Shown here: in pieces, positions 1-6,232 of the stretch
How positions within the stretch are numbered: position 1 is the stretch's first letter
Layout of the letters: each line of letters starts with the position of its first letter
DNA from: Pseudomonadota bacterium
Lineage (GTDB): Bacteria > Pseudomonadota > Gammaproteobacteria > Burkholderiales > SG8-39
Reading direction: 5' to 3'
Length of the DNA: 10,491 nt
Assembly (NCBI GenBank): GCA_021847125.1
Contig: JAJZUK010000012.1
Span: 1-10,491, forward strand
Made by a program: the position numbers and the translations under genes
The notes under the pieces: model-generated
Told to the model about the DNA's origin: nothing
Database searches by the model: none
The model's input: only the letters and a program-made list of their open reading frames with translations

Positions 1-796
1 TGCTGTCGCCGTTGGCTGCGATCAGTACATGCTGGCCGTCCCGGGTGAGATAGGTATTGGACGGAACGATGCCCGACAGGTTGCTGCCGCTGCGCTCGCG
101 CACGATGCCGTACATATCGAACTCGGGCAAAGTGCTCTCCAGCATGGAGAACACCGCCTCATACAGCGCCACGTCCACCACCTGGCCCTTGCCCGAGACG
201 CGTCCACCGTTCATATTGCGGTGATGCAGCGCCATCATCGCGCCGATGACGCCGTGCAGGGAGGCGAGCGAATCGCCGATCGACAGGTTGGGGCGCACCG
301 GCGGCCGGTCGGGATAGCCGGTGAGATAGCGCAGCCCGCCCATGGACTCGCCGATCGCGCCGAAGCCTGCCTGGTCGCGGTACGGCCCGGTCTGGCCGAA
401 GCCGGATAAGCGCAGCATGATCAGCCCGGGATTCTCCGCGGCGAGGCGATCGTAGCCCAGGCCCCATTTTTCCATGGTTCCCGGACGGAAATTCTCGATC
501 ACGATGTCCGCATCGCGCGCCAGATTGCGCACGATCTCCTGTCCCTCCGCCAGACGCAGGTTCACCGTCACCGATTTCTTGTTGCGCGCCTGCGCATACC
601 ACCAGAGCGAGGTGCCGTTGTGTAGCTTGCGCCACTGGCGCAGGGGATCGCCGCCGGCCTGGCCGTCGACGGCAGGCGCCTCGATCTTGATCACTTCGGC
701 GCCGAATTCGGCGAACATCTTGCCCGCGAACGGACCGGCGATGAGTTGGCCCAATTCGATGACTTTGATGCCCTCCAGCGGTTTCTTCGCGCTCAC
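1..796 (-). CDS. CaiB/BaiF family (family III) CoA-transferase, C-terminus cut by window edge
   Basis: Family III CoA-transferases move CoA between organic acids in the cytoplasm. The first 265 residues are present; the family usually has about 380-410, so roughly the last third lies outside the window. Seen: an N-terminal Rossmann-like start with [19 protein letters not shown] (about residues 7-25), the [11 protein letters not shown] strand (31-41), [16 protein letters not shown] (101-116), and [15 protein letters not shown] (131-145). Asp175 in [10 protein letters not shown] aligns with the catalytic aspartate of formyl-CoA transferase (Frc), which forms the aspartyl-CoA thioester. The start is GTG at 796-794. 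It shares GTGA with the recR stop codon and has GGAGG 5 nt upstream (806-802), inside recR. No ATG fits, because residues from position 7 on are already conserved. The substrate cannot be assigned; similarity to Frc does not prove oxalate metabolism. Confidence 0.93.
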   Translation of the reverse strand, partial: MSAKKPLEGIKVIELGQLIAGPFAGKMFAEFGAEVIKIEAPAVDGQAGGDPLRQWRKLHNGTSLWWYAQARNKKSVTVNLRLAEGQEIVRNLARDADIVIENFRPGTMEKWGLGYDRLAAENPGLIMLRLSGFGQTGPYRDQAGFGAIGESMGGLRYLTGYPDRPPVRPNLSIGDSLASLHGVIGAMMALHHRNMNGGRVSGKGQVVDVALYEAVFSMLESTLPEFDMYGIVRERSGSNLSGIVPSNTYLTRDGQHVLIAANGDS

Positions 797-1389
797 AACA
801 ACCTCCGTTCCACCACCGCCTGAGCCAGCGTGCCGCTGTCCACGTATTCGAGCTCGCCCCCTACCGGCACGCCGCGGGCGATACGGCTGACCTTTATGTC
901 ACGGCCGCGCAGCATTTCGCCGATATAGTGCGCGGTGGCCTCGCCCTCGTTGGTGAAATTCGTCGCCAGGATCACCTCGCGCACCATGCCGTCGGTAACA
1001 CGGGCGAGCAGGCGGTCCAGGCCGATGTCCTTCGGTCCGATGCCGTCCAGGGGCGAGAGCCGTCCCATCAGCACGAAATACATGCCGCGAAACGCCAGCG
1101 TCTGCTCCATCATCAACAGGTCGGCCGGCGTCTCCACCACGGCGACGAGCGTAGCGTCGCGCCGCGGCGAGCTGCACAGCGCGCAGATTTCCTCCTCGGT
1201 GAAACTGTTGCACTTGGCGCAGCGGCGTATGCTTTGCAGCGCGCGGCCTATGCTCAGCCCCAGCGCTTGCGCACCGTCGCGATCGTGCTGCAACAGATGG
1301 TAAGCCATGCGCTGCGCCGATTTCGGCCCGACGCCGGGCAGGCAGCGCAGCGCTTCTATCAGCGCTTCAAGCGAGGACGGCGGTTTCAT
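793..1389 (-). CDS. recR: Recombination mediator protein RecR
   Basis: RecR acts with RecO (and RecF) to load RecA on SSB-coated gapped DNA. The 198-residue length is normal. Domains in order: helix-hairpin-helix with [17 protein letters not shown] (17-33); a C4 zinc finger with Cys57, Cys60, Cys69 and Cys72; a TOPRIM domain from about residue 80, with the [14 protein letters not shown] segment and [17 protein letters not shown]; then the C-terminal [20 protein letters not shown] motif. All expected motifs are intact. The gene lies 76 bp downstream of ybaB in the conserved dnaX-ybaB-recR cluster. I see no good Shine-Dalgarno sequence before the ATG at 1389. The TGA stop (795-793) overlaps the start of the following CoA-transferase gene, and the ribosome binding site of that gene lies within the last codons of recR. 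Confidence 0.97.
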   Translation of the reverse strand: MKPPSSLEALIEALRCLPGVGPKSAQRMAYHLLQHDRDGAQALGLSIGRALQSIRRCAKCNSFTEEEICALCSSPRRDATLVAVVETPADLLMMEQTLAFRGMYFVLMGRLSPLDGIGPKDIGLDRLLARVTDGMVREVILATNFTNEGEATAHYIGEMLRGRDIKVSRIARGVPVGGELEYVDSGTLAQAVVERRLL

Positions 1390-1465
1390 CCGTTCGCGAC
1401 ACCATCGCTGCGGAAGCTACAGCGAACCGCTGCAATCATTGCGTTCATCGCGGGGAAGCACACCC

Positions 1466-1792
1466 TCAGAACGGCAGCTTCATGCCCGGCGGCAAGCCCA
1501 TACCCGCGGTGAGGCCGCCCATTTTCTCCTGCACCGTGGCCTCGACCCGTCGCACGGCGTCGTTTACGGCGGCTGCGACCAGGTCTTCCAGCATTTCCTT
1601 GTCATCGCCTACGAGCGAGGGATCGATGCTGATGCGCTTGACATCGTGCTTGCAGGTCATCACCACCTTGACCATACCGGCACCCGACTGCCCCTCCACT
1701 TCGACGCTGGCAAGCTGCTCCTGCATCTTGCGCATATTGTCCTGCATCTGCTGCGCCTGTTTCATCAGGCCGGCCAATTGACCTTTCATCAT
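1466..1792 (-). CDS. ybaB: YbaB/EbfC family nucleoid-associated protein
   Basis: YbaB/EbfC proteins are small dimeric DNA-binding proteins that coat the nucleoid. The 108-residue length is typical. Seen: the characteristic N-terminus [19 protein letters not shown], which forms a long amphipathic helix (about 3-30), then the beta-rich core with [29 protein letters not shown] (about 33-61), then a C-terminal helix and a glycine/methionine/proline-rich tail ([17 protein letters not shown]). The start is the first of two adjacent ATGs at 1792, with AGGAG at 1805-1801, 8 nt upstream. The gene follows dnaX by 92 bp and precedes recR, the usual arrangement in proteobacteria, where it is presumed to be co-transcribed. 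Identification rests on the conserved N-terminus, the length and the neighbourhood. Confidence 0.96.
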   Translation of the reverse strand: MMKGQLAGLMKQAQQMQDNMRKMQEQLASVEVEGQSGAGMVKVVMTCKHDVKRISIDPSLVGDDKEMLEDLVAAAVNDAVRRVEATVQEKMGGLTAGMGLPPGMKLPF

Positions 1793-1863
1793 GAAGCTCT
1801 CTCCTGCTGATTGTCCATCACTAAACCGGCAAATATCCGCGCTCGCGCCGCTCTGCGAACGCC

Positions 1864-1882
1864 GCGGCGGCCAGGCCGCCGC
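1864..1882 (-). terminator. GC-rich hairpin just after dnaX stop (possible attenuator or RNA stabiliser)
   Basis: A perfect 7-bp inverted repeat, GCGGCGG and CCGCCGC, encloses a 5-nt loop. It lies 2 nt beyond the TAG stop of dnaX (1887-1885) in the dnaX-ybaB gap. No T-run follows on the minus strand, so it is not a standard intrinsic terminator. It could reduce read-through into ybaB-recR or protect the 3' end of dnaX mRNA. The structure is seen; the role is inferred. Confidence 0.4.
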
Positions 1883-1884
1883 AT

Positions 1885-3483
1885 CTAGGCGGGCTTGACC
1901 GAATCGCTGACGATGGTGGCATCGAAGGTGTCCATCAGGTCGCGTACGAACGCATCACCCTGGATCGCTTCCAGCGCCTTGCCCTGGCGCGCCTCGCGCT
2001 CGCTTTGCGCCTGTACCGCCGCCGTATTGCCCTTGATTTCGCCAATCACGATCTTGAGCGCGATGGGCTTGCCGAAATGCTCCAGCAAGGCCGCGCGCAG
2101 CTTGTCCTGGTAGGCCCGTTCCGCGAGATGCTTGGCGGAGAATGCCAGCCCGAGTTCCATGCTTACACCGTCGAATCCGCGCAATTCGCTTTGCTGCGCG
2201 AGCTGCCTCGCAACGCCGCTGACCTTGAGCTGGCTGGACAGGCTGGGCCAATCCCCGTCGAATTCCGGCGCAGCCGCCGCTGGCGCCGCTGCGGCACTGC
2301 GTCCGACCGGTTTCGCCGCAGCGGGCGCCGCGCCACCGGCCTCGCGCGCAGCCGGGGCTGTTTTCTTCGCCGGCAAAGACCCGGCAGCGGCCGGCGTTTC
2401 CGCCGGACGGAAAGCCAGCATGCGCATCAGGCTCATGCTGAAGCCGGCGTATTCGTCTGGCGCCAGCGGCAGGTCACGCCGCCCGTGCAGGGCGATCTGG
2501 TAATGCAGCTGCAGCTCCTCCGCGTCGAACGCCTGCGCCAAGGCCAGGATGCGTTCGCGCTCGGGCAGGTCCGGCCCCAAGGCCTCGGGCGCGCTCTGCG
2601 CCAGCGCGACCTGGTGTAGCAGCGTGGCGAGATCCTGCAGCGCGCTGTCGAAGGAAAGGCTGCGCGCCTCCATCTCCACCGCCACGGCGAGCATCGCCTT
2701 GATGTCCTGCCGCGCCAGGCCGTCGAGCAGCTTGAACAGATAATCCTGGTCGATGGCGCCCAGCATCGCGCGCACCGCCTCCTCGCTCACCTTCCCGCCC
2801 GCATACGCGATGGCCTGGTCCAGCAGCGACAGGGCATCGCGCATGCTGCCCTGGGCGGCCTGGGCGATTAGACGCAAGGCGGCCGGCTCGGAGGCGGTCT
2901 TTTCCTCCTTCAGGATGTAGCCGAGATGGCCGTAAATCGCCTCTCGCGGCATCTGCTTCAGATTGAACTGCAGGCAGCGCGACAGCACGGTGACCGGGAT
3001 TTTCTGCGGATCGGTGGTGGCGAGTATGAACTTGATGTGCTCGGGCGGCTCCTCGAAGGTCTTGAGCATCGAATTGAACGCCTGCTTGGACAGCATGTGC
3101 ACTTCGTCGATGACAAACACCTTGAAACGCCCGCGCGTCGGCGCGTACACCGCGTTGTCCTGCAATTCGCGCATGTTGTCTATGCCGGTATTGGTCGCGG
3201 CGTCGATCTCGATCAGATCGACAAAACGCCCGCTGTCGATCTCGGTGCAGGCGGAGCAGACTCCGCAGGGTTGGGCGGTGATGCCGGTCTCGCAGTTGAG
3301 CGCTTTAGCCAGGATGCGCGCCAGCGTCGTCTTGCCGACGCCCCGCGTACCGGTGAACAGATAGGCGTGATGCAGGCGCTGCTGCTCCAGCGCATGGGTG
3401 AGCGCGCGCACCACGTGCTCCTGCCCCACCAAACTGGAGAAATTACGCGGGCGCCACTTGCGCGCAAGGACCTGGTAACTCAT
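1885..3483 (-). CDS. dnaX: DNA polymerase III subunit tau (clamp loader ATPase)
   Basis: DnaX is the AAA+ motor of the clamp loader, which places the beta sliding clamp on primed DNA and, as tau, ties the polymerase cores to the replisome. The 532 residues are shorter than E. coli tau (643). Seen: conserved start [12 protein letters not shown]; Walker A GTRGVGKT (45-52); C4 zinc site Cys64, Cys73, Cys76, Cys79; Walker [11 protein letters not shown] (122-131); sensor 1 around ATTDPQK (155-161); SRC motif with arginine finger Arg169. The collar domain extends to about residue 360. An Ala/Pro-rich linker (about 361-408) precedes the C-terminal tau region (about 410-532). I see no A-rich slippery heptamer in the correct phase, so a shorter gamma product by frameshifting is not indicated. 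The ATG lacks a clear Shine-Dalgarno sequence. The gene sits directly after ffs and heads the ybaB-recR group. Confidence 0.97.
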   Translation of the reverse strand: MSYQVLARKWRPRNFSSLVGQEHVVRALTHALEQQRLHHAYLFTGTRGVGKTTLARILAKALNCETGITAQPCGVCSACTEIDSGRFVDLIEIDAATNTGIDNMRELQDNAVYAPTRGRFKVFVIDEVHMLSKQAFNSMLKTFEEPPEHIKFILATTDPQKIPVTVLSRCLQFNLKQMPREAIYGHLGYILKEEKTASEPAALRLIAQAAQGSMRDALSLLDQAIAYAGGKVSEEAVRAMLGAIDQDYLFKLLDGLARQDIKAMLAVAVEMEARSLSFDSALQDLATLLHQVALAQSAPEALGPDLPERERILALAQAFDAEELQLHYQIALHGRRDLPLAPDEYAGFSMSLMRMLAFRPAETPAAAGSLPAKKTAPAAREAGGAAPAAAKPVGRSAAAAPAAAAPEFDGDWPSLSSQLKVSGVARQLAQQSELRGFDGVSMELGLAFSAKHLAERAYQDKLRAALLEHFGKPIALKIVIGEIKGNTAAVQAQSEREARQGKALEAIQGDAFVRDLMDTFDATIVSDSVKPA

Positions 3484-3489
3484 AGCGGA

Positions 3490-3498
3490 ATTTTACCA
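3490..3498 (-). promoter_or_regulatory. Candidate extended -10 promoter for dnaX
   Basis: On the minus strand the motif TGGTAAAAT (TGn plus a -10 hexamer with one mismatch to TATAAT) lies between ffs and dnaX. The hexamer ends 6 nt before the dnaX ATG. Normal spacing would therefore place the transcription start on the A of that ATG, giving a leaderless mRNA. There is no good -35 element. The motif is seen; promoter activity is inferred. Confidence 0.35.
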
Positions 3499-3525
3499 GC
3501 GTTGCGGGGTAAGAATTCTGGTTTG

Positions 3526-3623
3526 GCGAGCCGGACCCCCGGCACTCGCAGTAAATAGCTGTGGCTGCTTCCTTCCGGACCTGACCAGGTTCACTACGCT
3601 GCAATGCGGGGCGGCCCGCCGGC
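3526..3623 (-). ncRNA. ffs: 4.5S RNA / small bacterial signal recognition particle RNA
   Basis: This RNA pairs with Ffh to form the signal recognition particle, which targets inner-membrane proteins during translation. On the minus strand the nearly invariant SRP domain IV core is seen at 3586-3563 (GGTCAGGTCCGGAAGGAAGC followed by AGCC), with the GGAA tetraloop at 3576-3573 and the asymmetric and symmetric internal loops that bind the Ffh M domain. The flanks pair into the long rod: GGGCC at 3617-3613 with GGTCC at 3537-3533, followed inward by more imperfect pairing. Size and ends (about 98 nt) are estimated by symmetry around the tetraloop and could be off by several bases. Location directly upstream of dnaX is common in proteobacteria. 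I see no U-tract terminator at the 3' end, so the end may be made by processing. Confidence 0.93.
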
Positions 3624-3626
3624 GCC

Positions 3627-3632
3627 ATTATG
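3627..3632 (-). promoter_or_regulatory. Possible -10 box of the ffs promoter
   Basis: CATAAT on the minus strand (one mismatch to TATAAT) ends 3 nt before the estimated 5' end of the SRP RNA. A start about 7 nt downstream, near 3620, would begin the RNA at GGCGGGCC, which fits the rod-shaped structure. The -35 region is poor and falls in a short hairpin. Low-to-moderate support. Confidence 0.35.
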
Positions 3633-3638
3633 AACGAG

Positions 3639-3663
3639 GTCGCCGCGTTCTGCGACTTTTTTT
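3639..3663 (+). terminator. Terminator-like hairpin plus T7, oriented on the plus strand
   Basis: On the plus strand GTCGC (3639-3643) and GCGAC (3652-3656) form a 5-bp stem with an 8-nt loop, followed at once by seven Ts (3657-3663). This is the layout of a weak intrinsic terminator, but no plus-strand gene ends here. On the minus strand the run is an A-tract before the hairpin, so it would not terminate the ammonia-lyase operon in the standard way. It could stop antisense transcription, or be chance. Confidence 0.3.
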
Positions 3664-4661
3664 CACGATCCCGGGCGCGCCAGCAGCCGGCGCAGCTGAT
3701 CCACGGAAAGATTGCCGCCGCTCAACACCAGGACCACATTCTTCCCAGCCAGCCGGGGCTTGAGCTGGATCGCCGCGGCCAGCGCCGCCGCGCCTGCGCC
3801 TTCGGCCAGATTGTGCGTATGCTCCAGCAACAGCCGGATCGCGGCTTCGATCGCGGCGTCTTCGACCAGGACAAAATCGTCCAGGTACCTGCGCATGATG
3901 CGCTGCGTGTTTTCGAACGCCACCCGCGTGGCCAGCCCCTCGGCGACGGTGTTCATGTCGGCGCTGACCGCTGTGCCCTTCGCCCAGCTCATCTGGATCG
4001 CCGGCGCCTGCGCCGACTGCACCCCGATCACCTGCACCGCCGGATTGATCGTCTTGGCGACGATCGCGGTGGCGCAAACGCCGCTGCCGGCACCGACCGG
4101 AACGATGATCGCGTCGACCTCGGGCAGGTCTTCCATGATTTCAAGGGCGTAGGTCCCGACGCCGTGGATCAACCGCTCCTCGGTCGGACCGACAAAGCGC
4201 CCGCCTTGCGCTTTGGCGACGCCCATCACCCACTCGCGAGCGCCGTCGAAGTCTGCGCCGTGAAACGCCACCTCGGCGCCGAGCCCGCGCATGGCCGCCA
4301 CCTTGCCTGGATTGGCCCCCTGGGGCACGGCGATGGTCGCGCGCACCCCGTAGGCGCGCGCGGCGTAGGCGATGCTCTGCCCGTGGTTTCCGGTCGAGGC
4401 GGTGAACAGCCCGGATGCGCGCTCAGTTGCGCCGAGCTGCGCCACCAGGTTCAGTCCGCCCCTCACCTTGAACGCCCCCACCGGCAGATGGTTTTCGTGC
4501 TTCATCCACACCTTGGCGCCTATCAGTTCGCTCAGGCCGGAATAGCGGTATAGCGGCGTGGGCCGCAGATGGCGGTAGACATTCGGCCTGGCCGCAATGA
4601 CGTCGCGCAGCGTAGGCATCGCCGCTTCGGCCGCCCCGCTTTTCCCCTGCGCTTCATGCAT
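3663..4661 (-). CDS. Threonine/serine dehydratase-like PLP-dependent ammonia-lyase
   Basis: Fold-type II PLP enzyme, probably deaminating a beta-hydroxy amino acid (threonine, serine or a relative) to a 2-oxo acid and ammonia in the cytoplasm. 332 residues match the catabolic, single-domain size; there is no C-terminal ACT regulatory domain as in biosynthetic IlvA. Seen: Lys65 in GAFKVRGG (Schiff-base lysine), substrate loop STGNHGQS (89-96), phosphate loop VGAGSGV (189-195) in place of the common GGGGL, EGLA (241-244) and SGGN (314-317) near the PLP ring. The chosen ATG at 4661 has only a weak GGAA ahead; Met15, just before the first conserved helix, is a possible later start. It is the last gene of a three-gene minus-strand group, 15 nt after the hydrolase. 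Hydroxyaspartate ammonia-lyase, serine racemase or hydroxyectoine-type dehydratases are alternatives within the fold. Confidence 0.85.
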   Translation of the reverse strand: MHEAQGKSGAAEAAMPTLRDVIAARPNVYRHLRPTPLYRYSGLSELIGAKVWMKHENHLPVGAFKVRGGLNLVAQLGATERASGLFTASTGNHGQSIAYAARAYGVRATIAVPQGANPGKVAAMRGLGAEVAFHGADFDGAREWVMGVAKAQGGRFVGPTEERLIHGVGTYALEIMEDLPEVDAIIVPVGAGSGVCATAIVAKTINPAVQVIGVQSAQAPAIQMSWAKGTAVSADMNTVAEGLATRVAFENTQRIMRRYLDDFVLVEDAAIEAAIRLLLEHTHNLAEGAGAAALAAAIQLKPRLAGKNVVLVLSGGNLSVDQLRRLLARPGS

Positions 4662-4676
4662 GGTGGAATTCCGGGA

Positions 4677-5549
4677 TCAGAATATTCGGCCCGGCGTCGC
4701 GCGCGGGTCGCGCATCCGGTACTGGCCGGACTCGACCTGGTGGAAGAACTTCTCGCACGCCAGGTTGAACAGCTCCGGCTCCTCGAGGTTGCAGGCGTGC
4801 CCGGTCTGCGGCATGAACATCAGGCCCGCGGAGGGCATGAGGCGCTTGAGCATGAGCGAGGCGTCGAGGCAGGGTTCGTCTTCGTCCCCGCTGAGTATTA
4901 GCGTAGGCACCCTGCAGTTCGCCATCTGCTCCTTGAAATCCCCCAACGAAGGGCGCAGCGCCTGATATCCCTTCAAGGTCAGCGCCGAACCCTGGTCCGA
5001 ATGCCGCTTGACCAGTTCGATGAACTCGGCGAAACCGCGCGGATTCTTGTTCTGCAGCTGCACCCGCGTCGGCGACTCGCCGCGCATCGCCGCGCTTTTC
5101 TCCCAGCCTTCGTCCAGGAGCTTGTCGGCCGCCGCTTCCGATTCGTGCTTGAACTTGGCGCGCGACTCGGGCATCGATCCCGATCCGATCCCGGCGAGCG
5201 TAAGCGACAGCGCGCGCTCGGGCCACTTCATGCCGAAATAGAAGGTCGCGAAGGCGCCCATCGAAAGTCCGACGATGTGCGCCTTGTCGATGTTGAGCCC
5301 GTCGAGCATGGCCAGCACGCCGGCGCGCTGATGCTCGAAGCTGTAATCTTCGACGCGCGTAGGCACGTCCGAAGGCGGATAGCCGCGCGCGTTGTAGGCG
5401 ATGCAGCGATAGCGCCGCGAAAAATAGCGCAGTTGCGCTTCCCAGCTGCGGTACTCGCCCATGAACTCGTGCACGAACAGGATAGGCGTTCCCCGTCCGG
5501 CCTCCTCGTAGTACAGCCTGACTCCGTCGCCTGCAGTGATATGGGGCAT
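4677..5549 (-). CDS. Alpha/beta hydrolase
   Basis: Hydrolase of the alpha/beta fold, 290 residues, cytoplasmic (no signal peptide). Seen: strand and oxyanion region ILFVHEFMGEYRSW (23-36), where the usual HG is HE; YNARGYPPSD (52-61); nucleophile elbow GLSMG with Ser96; probable acid Asp224 in SGDEDEP (220-226); His251 in TGHACNLEEPE. The catalytic triad is therefore complete. A helical cap lies at about 125-205. The start at 5549 has an excellent AAGGAGG 4 nt upstream (5560-5554). It lies 33 bp after the glutaredoxin-like gene and 15 bp before the ammonia-lyase gene, so co-transcription is likely. Relatives include enol-lactone hydrolases such as PcaD, which would fit the PcaB-like lyase encoded divergently. 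That link is only suggestive; esterase, C-C hydrolase or dehalogenase activities are not excluded. Confidence 0.88.
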   Translation of the reverse strand: MPHITAGDGVRLYYEEAGRGTPILFVHEFMGEYRSWEAQLRYFSRRYRCIAYNARGYPPSDVPTRVEDYSFEHQRAGVLAMLDGLNIDKAHIVGLSMGAFATFYFGMKWPERALSLTLAGIGSGSMPESRAKFKHESEAAADKLLDEGWEKSAAMRGESPTRVQLQNKNPRGFAEFIELVKRHSDQGSALTLKGYQALRPSLGDFKEQMANCRVPTLILSGDEDEPCLDASLMLKRLMPSAGLMFMPQTGHACNLEEPELFNLACEKFFHQVESGQYRMRDPRATPGRIF

Positions 5550-5582
5550 GTCGCCTCCTTTTTCTCTATGAGATTCGCCTGG

Positions 5583-5957
5583 TCAGGACTTCCGCTCCAG
5601 AAGCCGCTTGAGTTCCCCGCTGTCGATCAGCTTCTGCAAGTCGCTTGCACCGCCGACCAGCACCCCTTTGACGAATACCATGGGGAAAGTCGGCCAACCG
5701 GTCCACATTTTCAGCGCGTTGCGGCGGCGCCAGTCGCTCAGATAGCTGCCGTATTCCAGATATTTGTATCCGAGTTGCTGCTGGTCCAGGAGCTTTCTGG
5801 CCTTTTTCGGCATCGGATTTTGCGCCATGCCGACGACGACGATATCGTTTCCGGCGACCGCAGCCTGTACCTCCCGAACGATATCGGCGTGGTTGTTCGC
5901 GATGGTCTCGCGTACTGCCGGGTGTATATGCGCTTCGTCGAGTATGCTGCGGCCCAT
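5583..5957 (-). CDS. Glutaredoxin-fold protein (Grx4-like) without active-site cysteines
   Basis: A 124-residue protein resembling monothiol glutaredoxins over its C-terminal 85 residues. Seen: strand IVVVGMAQNPMPKKARKLL (about 39-57), where glutaredoxins carry CGFS or CPYC before the helix but this protein has PMPK; the GWPTFPMVFVKG segment with the conserved cis-proline TFP motif (about 89-100); and LVGGASDLQKL (about 102-112), corresponding to the glutathione-binding GG-D motif. There is no cysteine anywhere in the protein, so ordinary thiol-disulfide chemistry or CGFS-type Fe-S cluster ligation is not possible. The start at 5957 was chosen because it has GGAG 8 nt upstream and begins the conserved region; an in-frame ATG at 6014 would add 19 unconserved-looking residues. 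It is the first gene of the group with the hydrolase and ammonia-lyase. It may bind glutathione or act as a scaffold; its function is unknown to me. Confidence 0.82.
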   Translation of the reverse strand: MGRSILDEAHIHPAVRETIANNHADIVREVQAAVAGNDIVVVGMAQNPMPKKARKLLDQQQLGYKYLEYGSYLSDWRRRNALKMWTGWPTFPMVFVKGVLVGGASDLQKLIDSGELKRLLERKS

Positions 5958-6232
5958 GGCTGATCTCCTGCTTGTGAGCATTTCATGCCGGCGGACTGCT
6001 CCGGCCCGCGACATATTAACCCAGTCGGCGCCCGCGTTGCGCCTGCCGCATCCGGTGTGAAAGGAAATACCAATCCCGTCAGCCCGGCTCCGGACTCGCC
6101 TTCAATATTGCCCAGCGCCGGTCGCGCCATTTCCGGATAATGAGGCTTGAGAACGGCGACAGGATCCAATCAACCCGTCCAAAGTCATTCCGCAATGGAT
6201 GCCGCGTTTGCCTGTCCAGGGAAAGGAAATCC
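5958..6232. other. Divergent intergenic spacer
   Basis: This 275-bp spacer separates the minus-strand group starting with the glutaredoxin-like gene from the plus-strand PcaB-like gene, so it should hold promoters for both. Possible -10 elements are TAATAT on the minus strand (6018-6013) and GATAAT on the plus strand (6136-6141). Neither has a convincing -35 at the right distance, so I do not call them promoters. I see no clear inverted-repeat operator, RNA gene or credible small ORF. Confidence 0.5.

Noticed and set aside
29..409. Long plus-strand open frames opposite the CoA-transferase
   Set aside because: They are antisense shadows in high-GC DNA. The minus-strand frame shows clear family III CoA-transferase motifs throughout.
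2005..2619. Plus-strand 204-codon open frame inside dnaX
   Set aside because: It is opposite a well-conserved gene, its composition is Arg/Gln-rich as expected for a reverse-frame shadow, and it has no recognisable motif.
3630..4553. Plus-strand 307-codon open frame antisense to the ammonia-lyase
   Set aside because: Histidine/arginine/aspartate-rich shadow composition; the opposite strand encodes a PLP enzyme with all key motifs.
6014..6018. Upstream ATG (6014) as the start of the glutaredoxin-like gene
   Set aside because: The later ATG at 5957 has a proper GGAG and begins the conserved protein; the extra 19 residues would overlap a possible -10 region.
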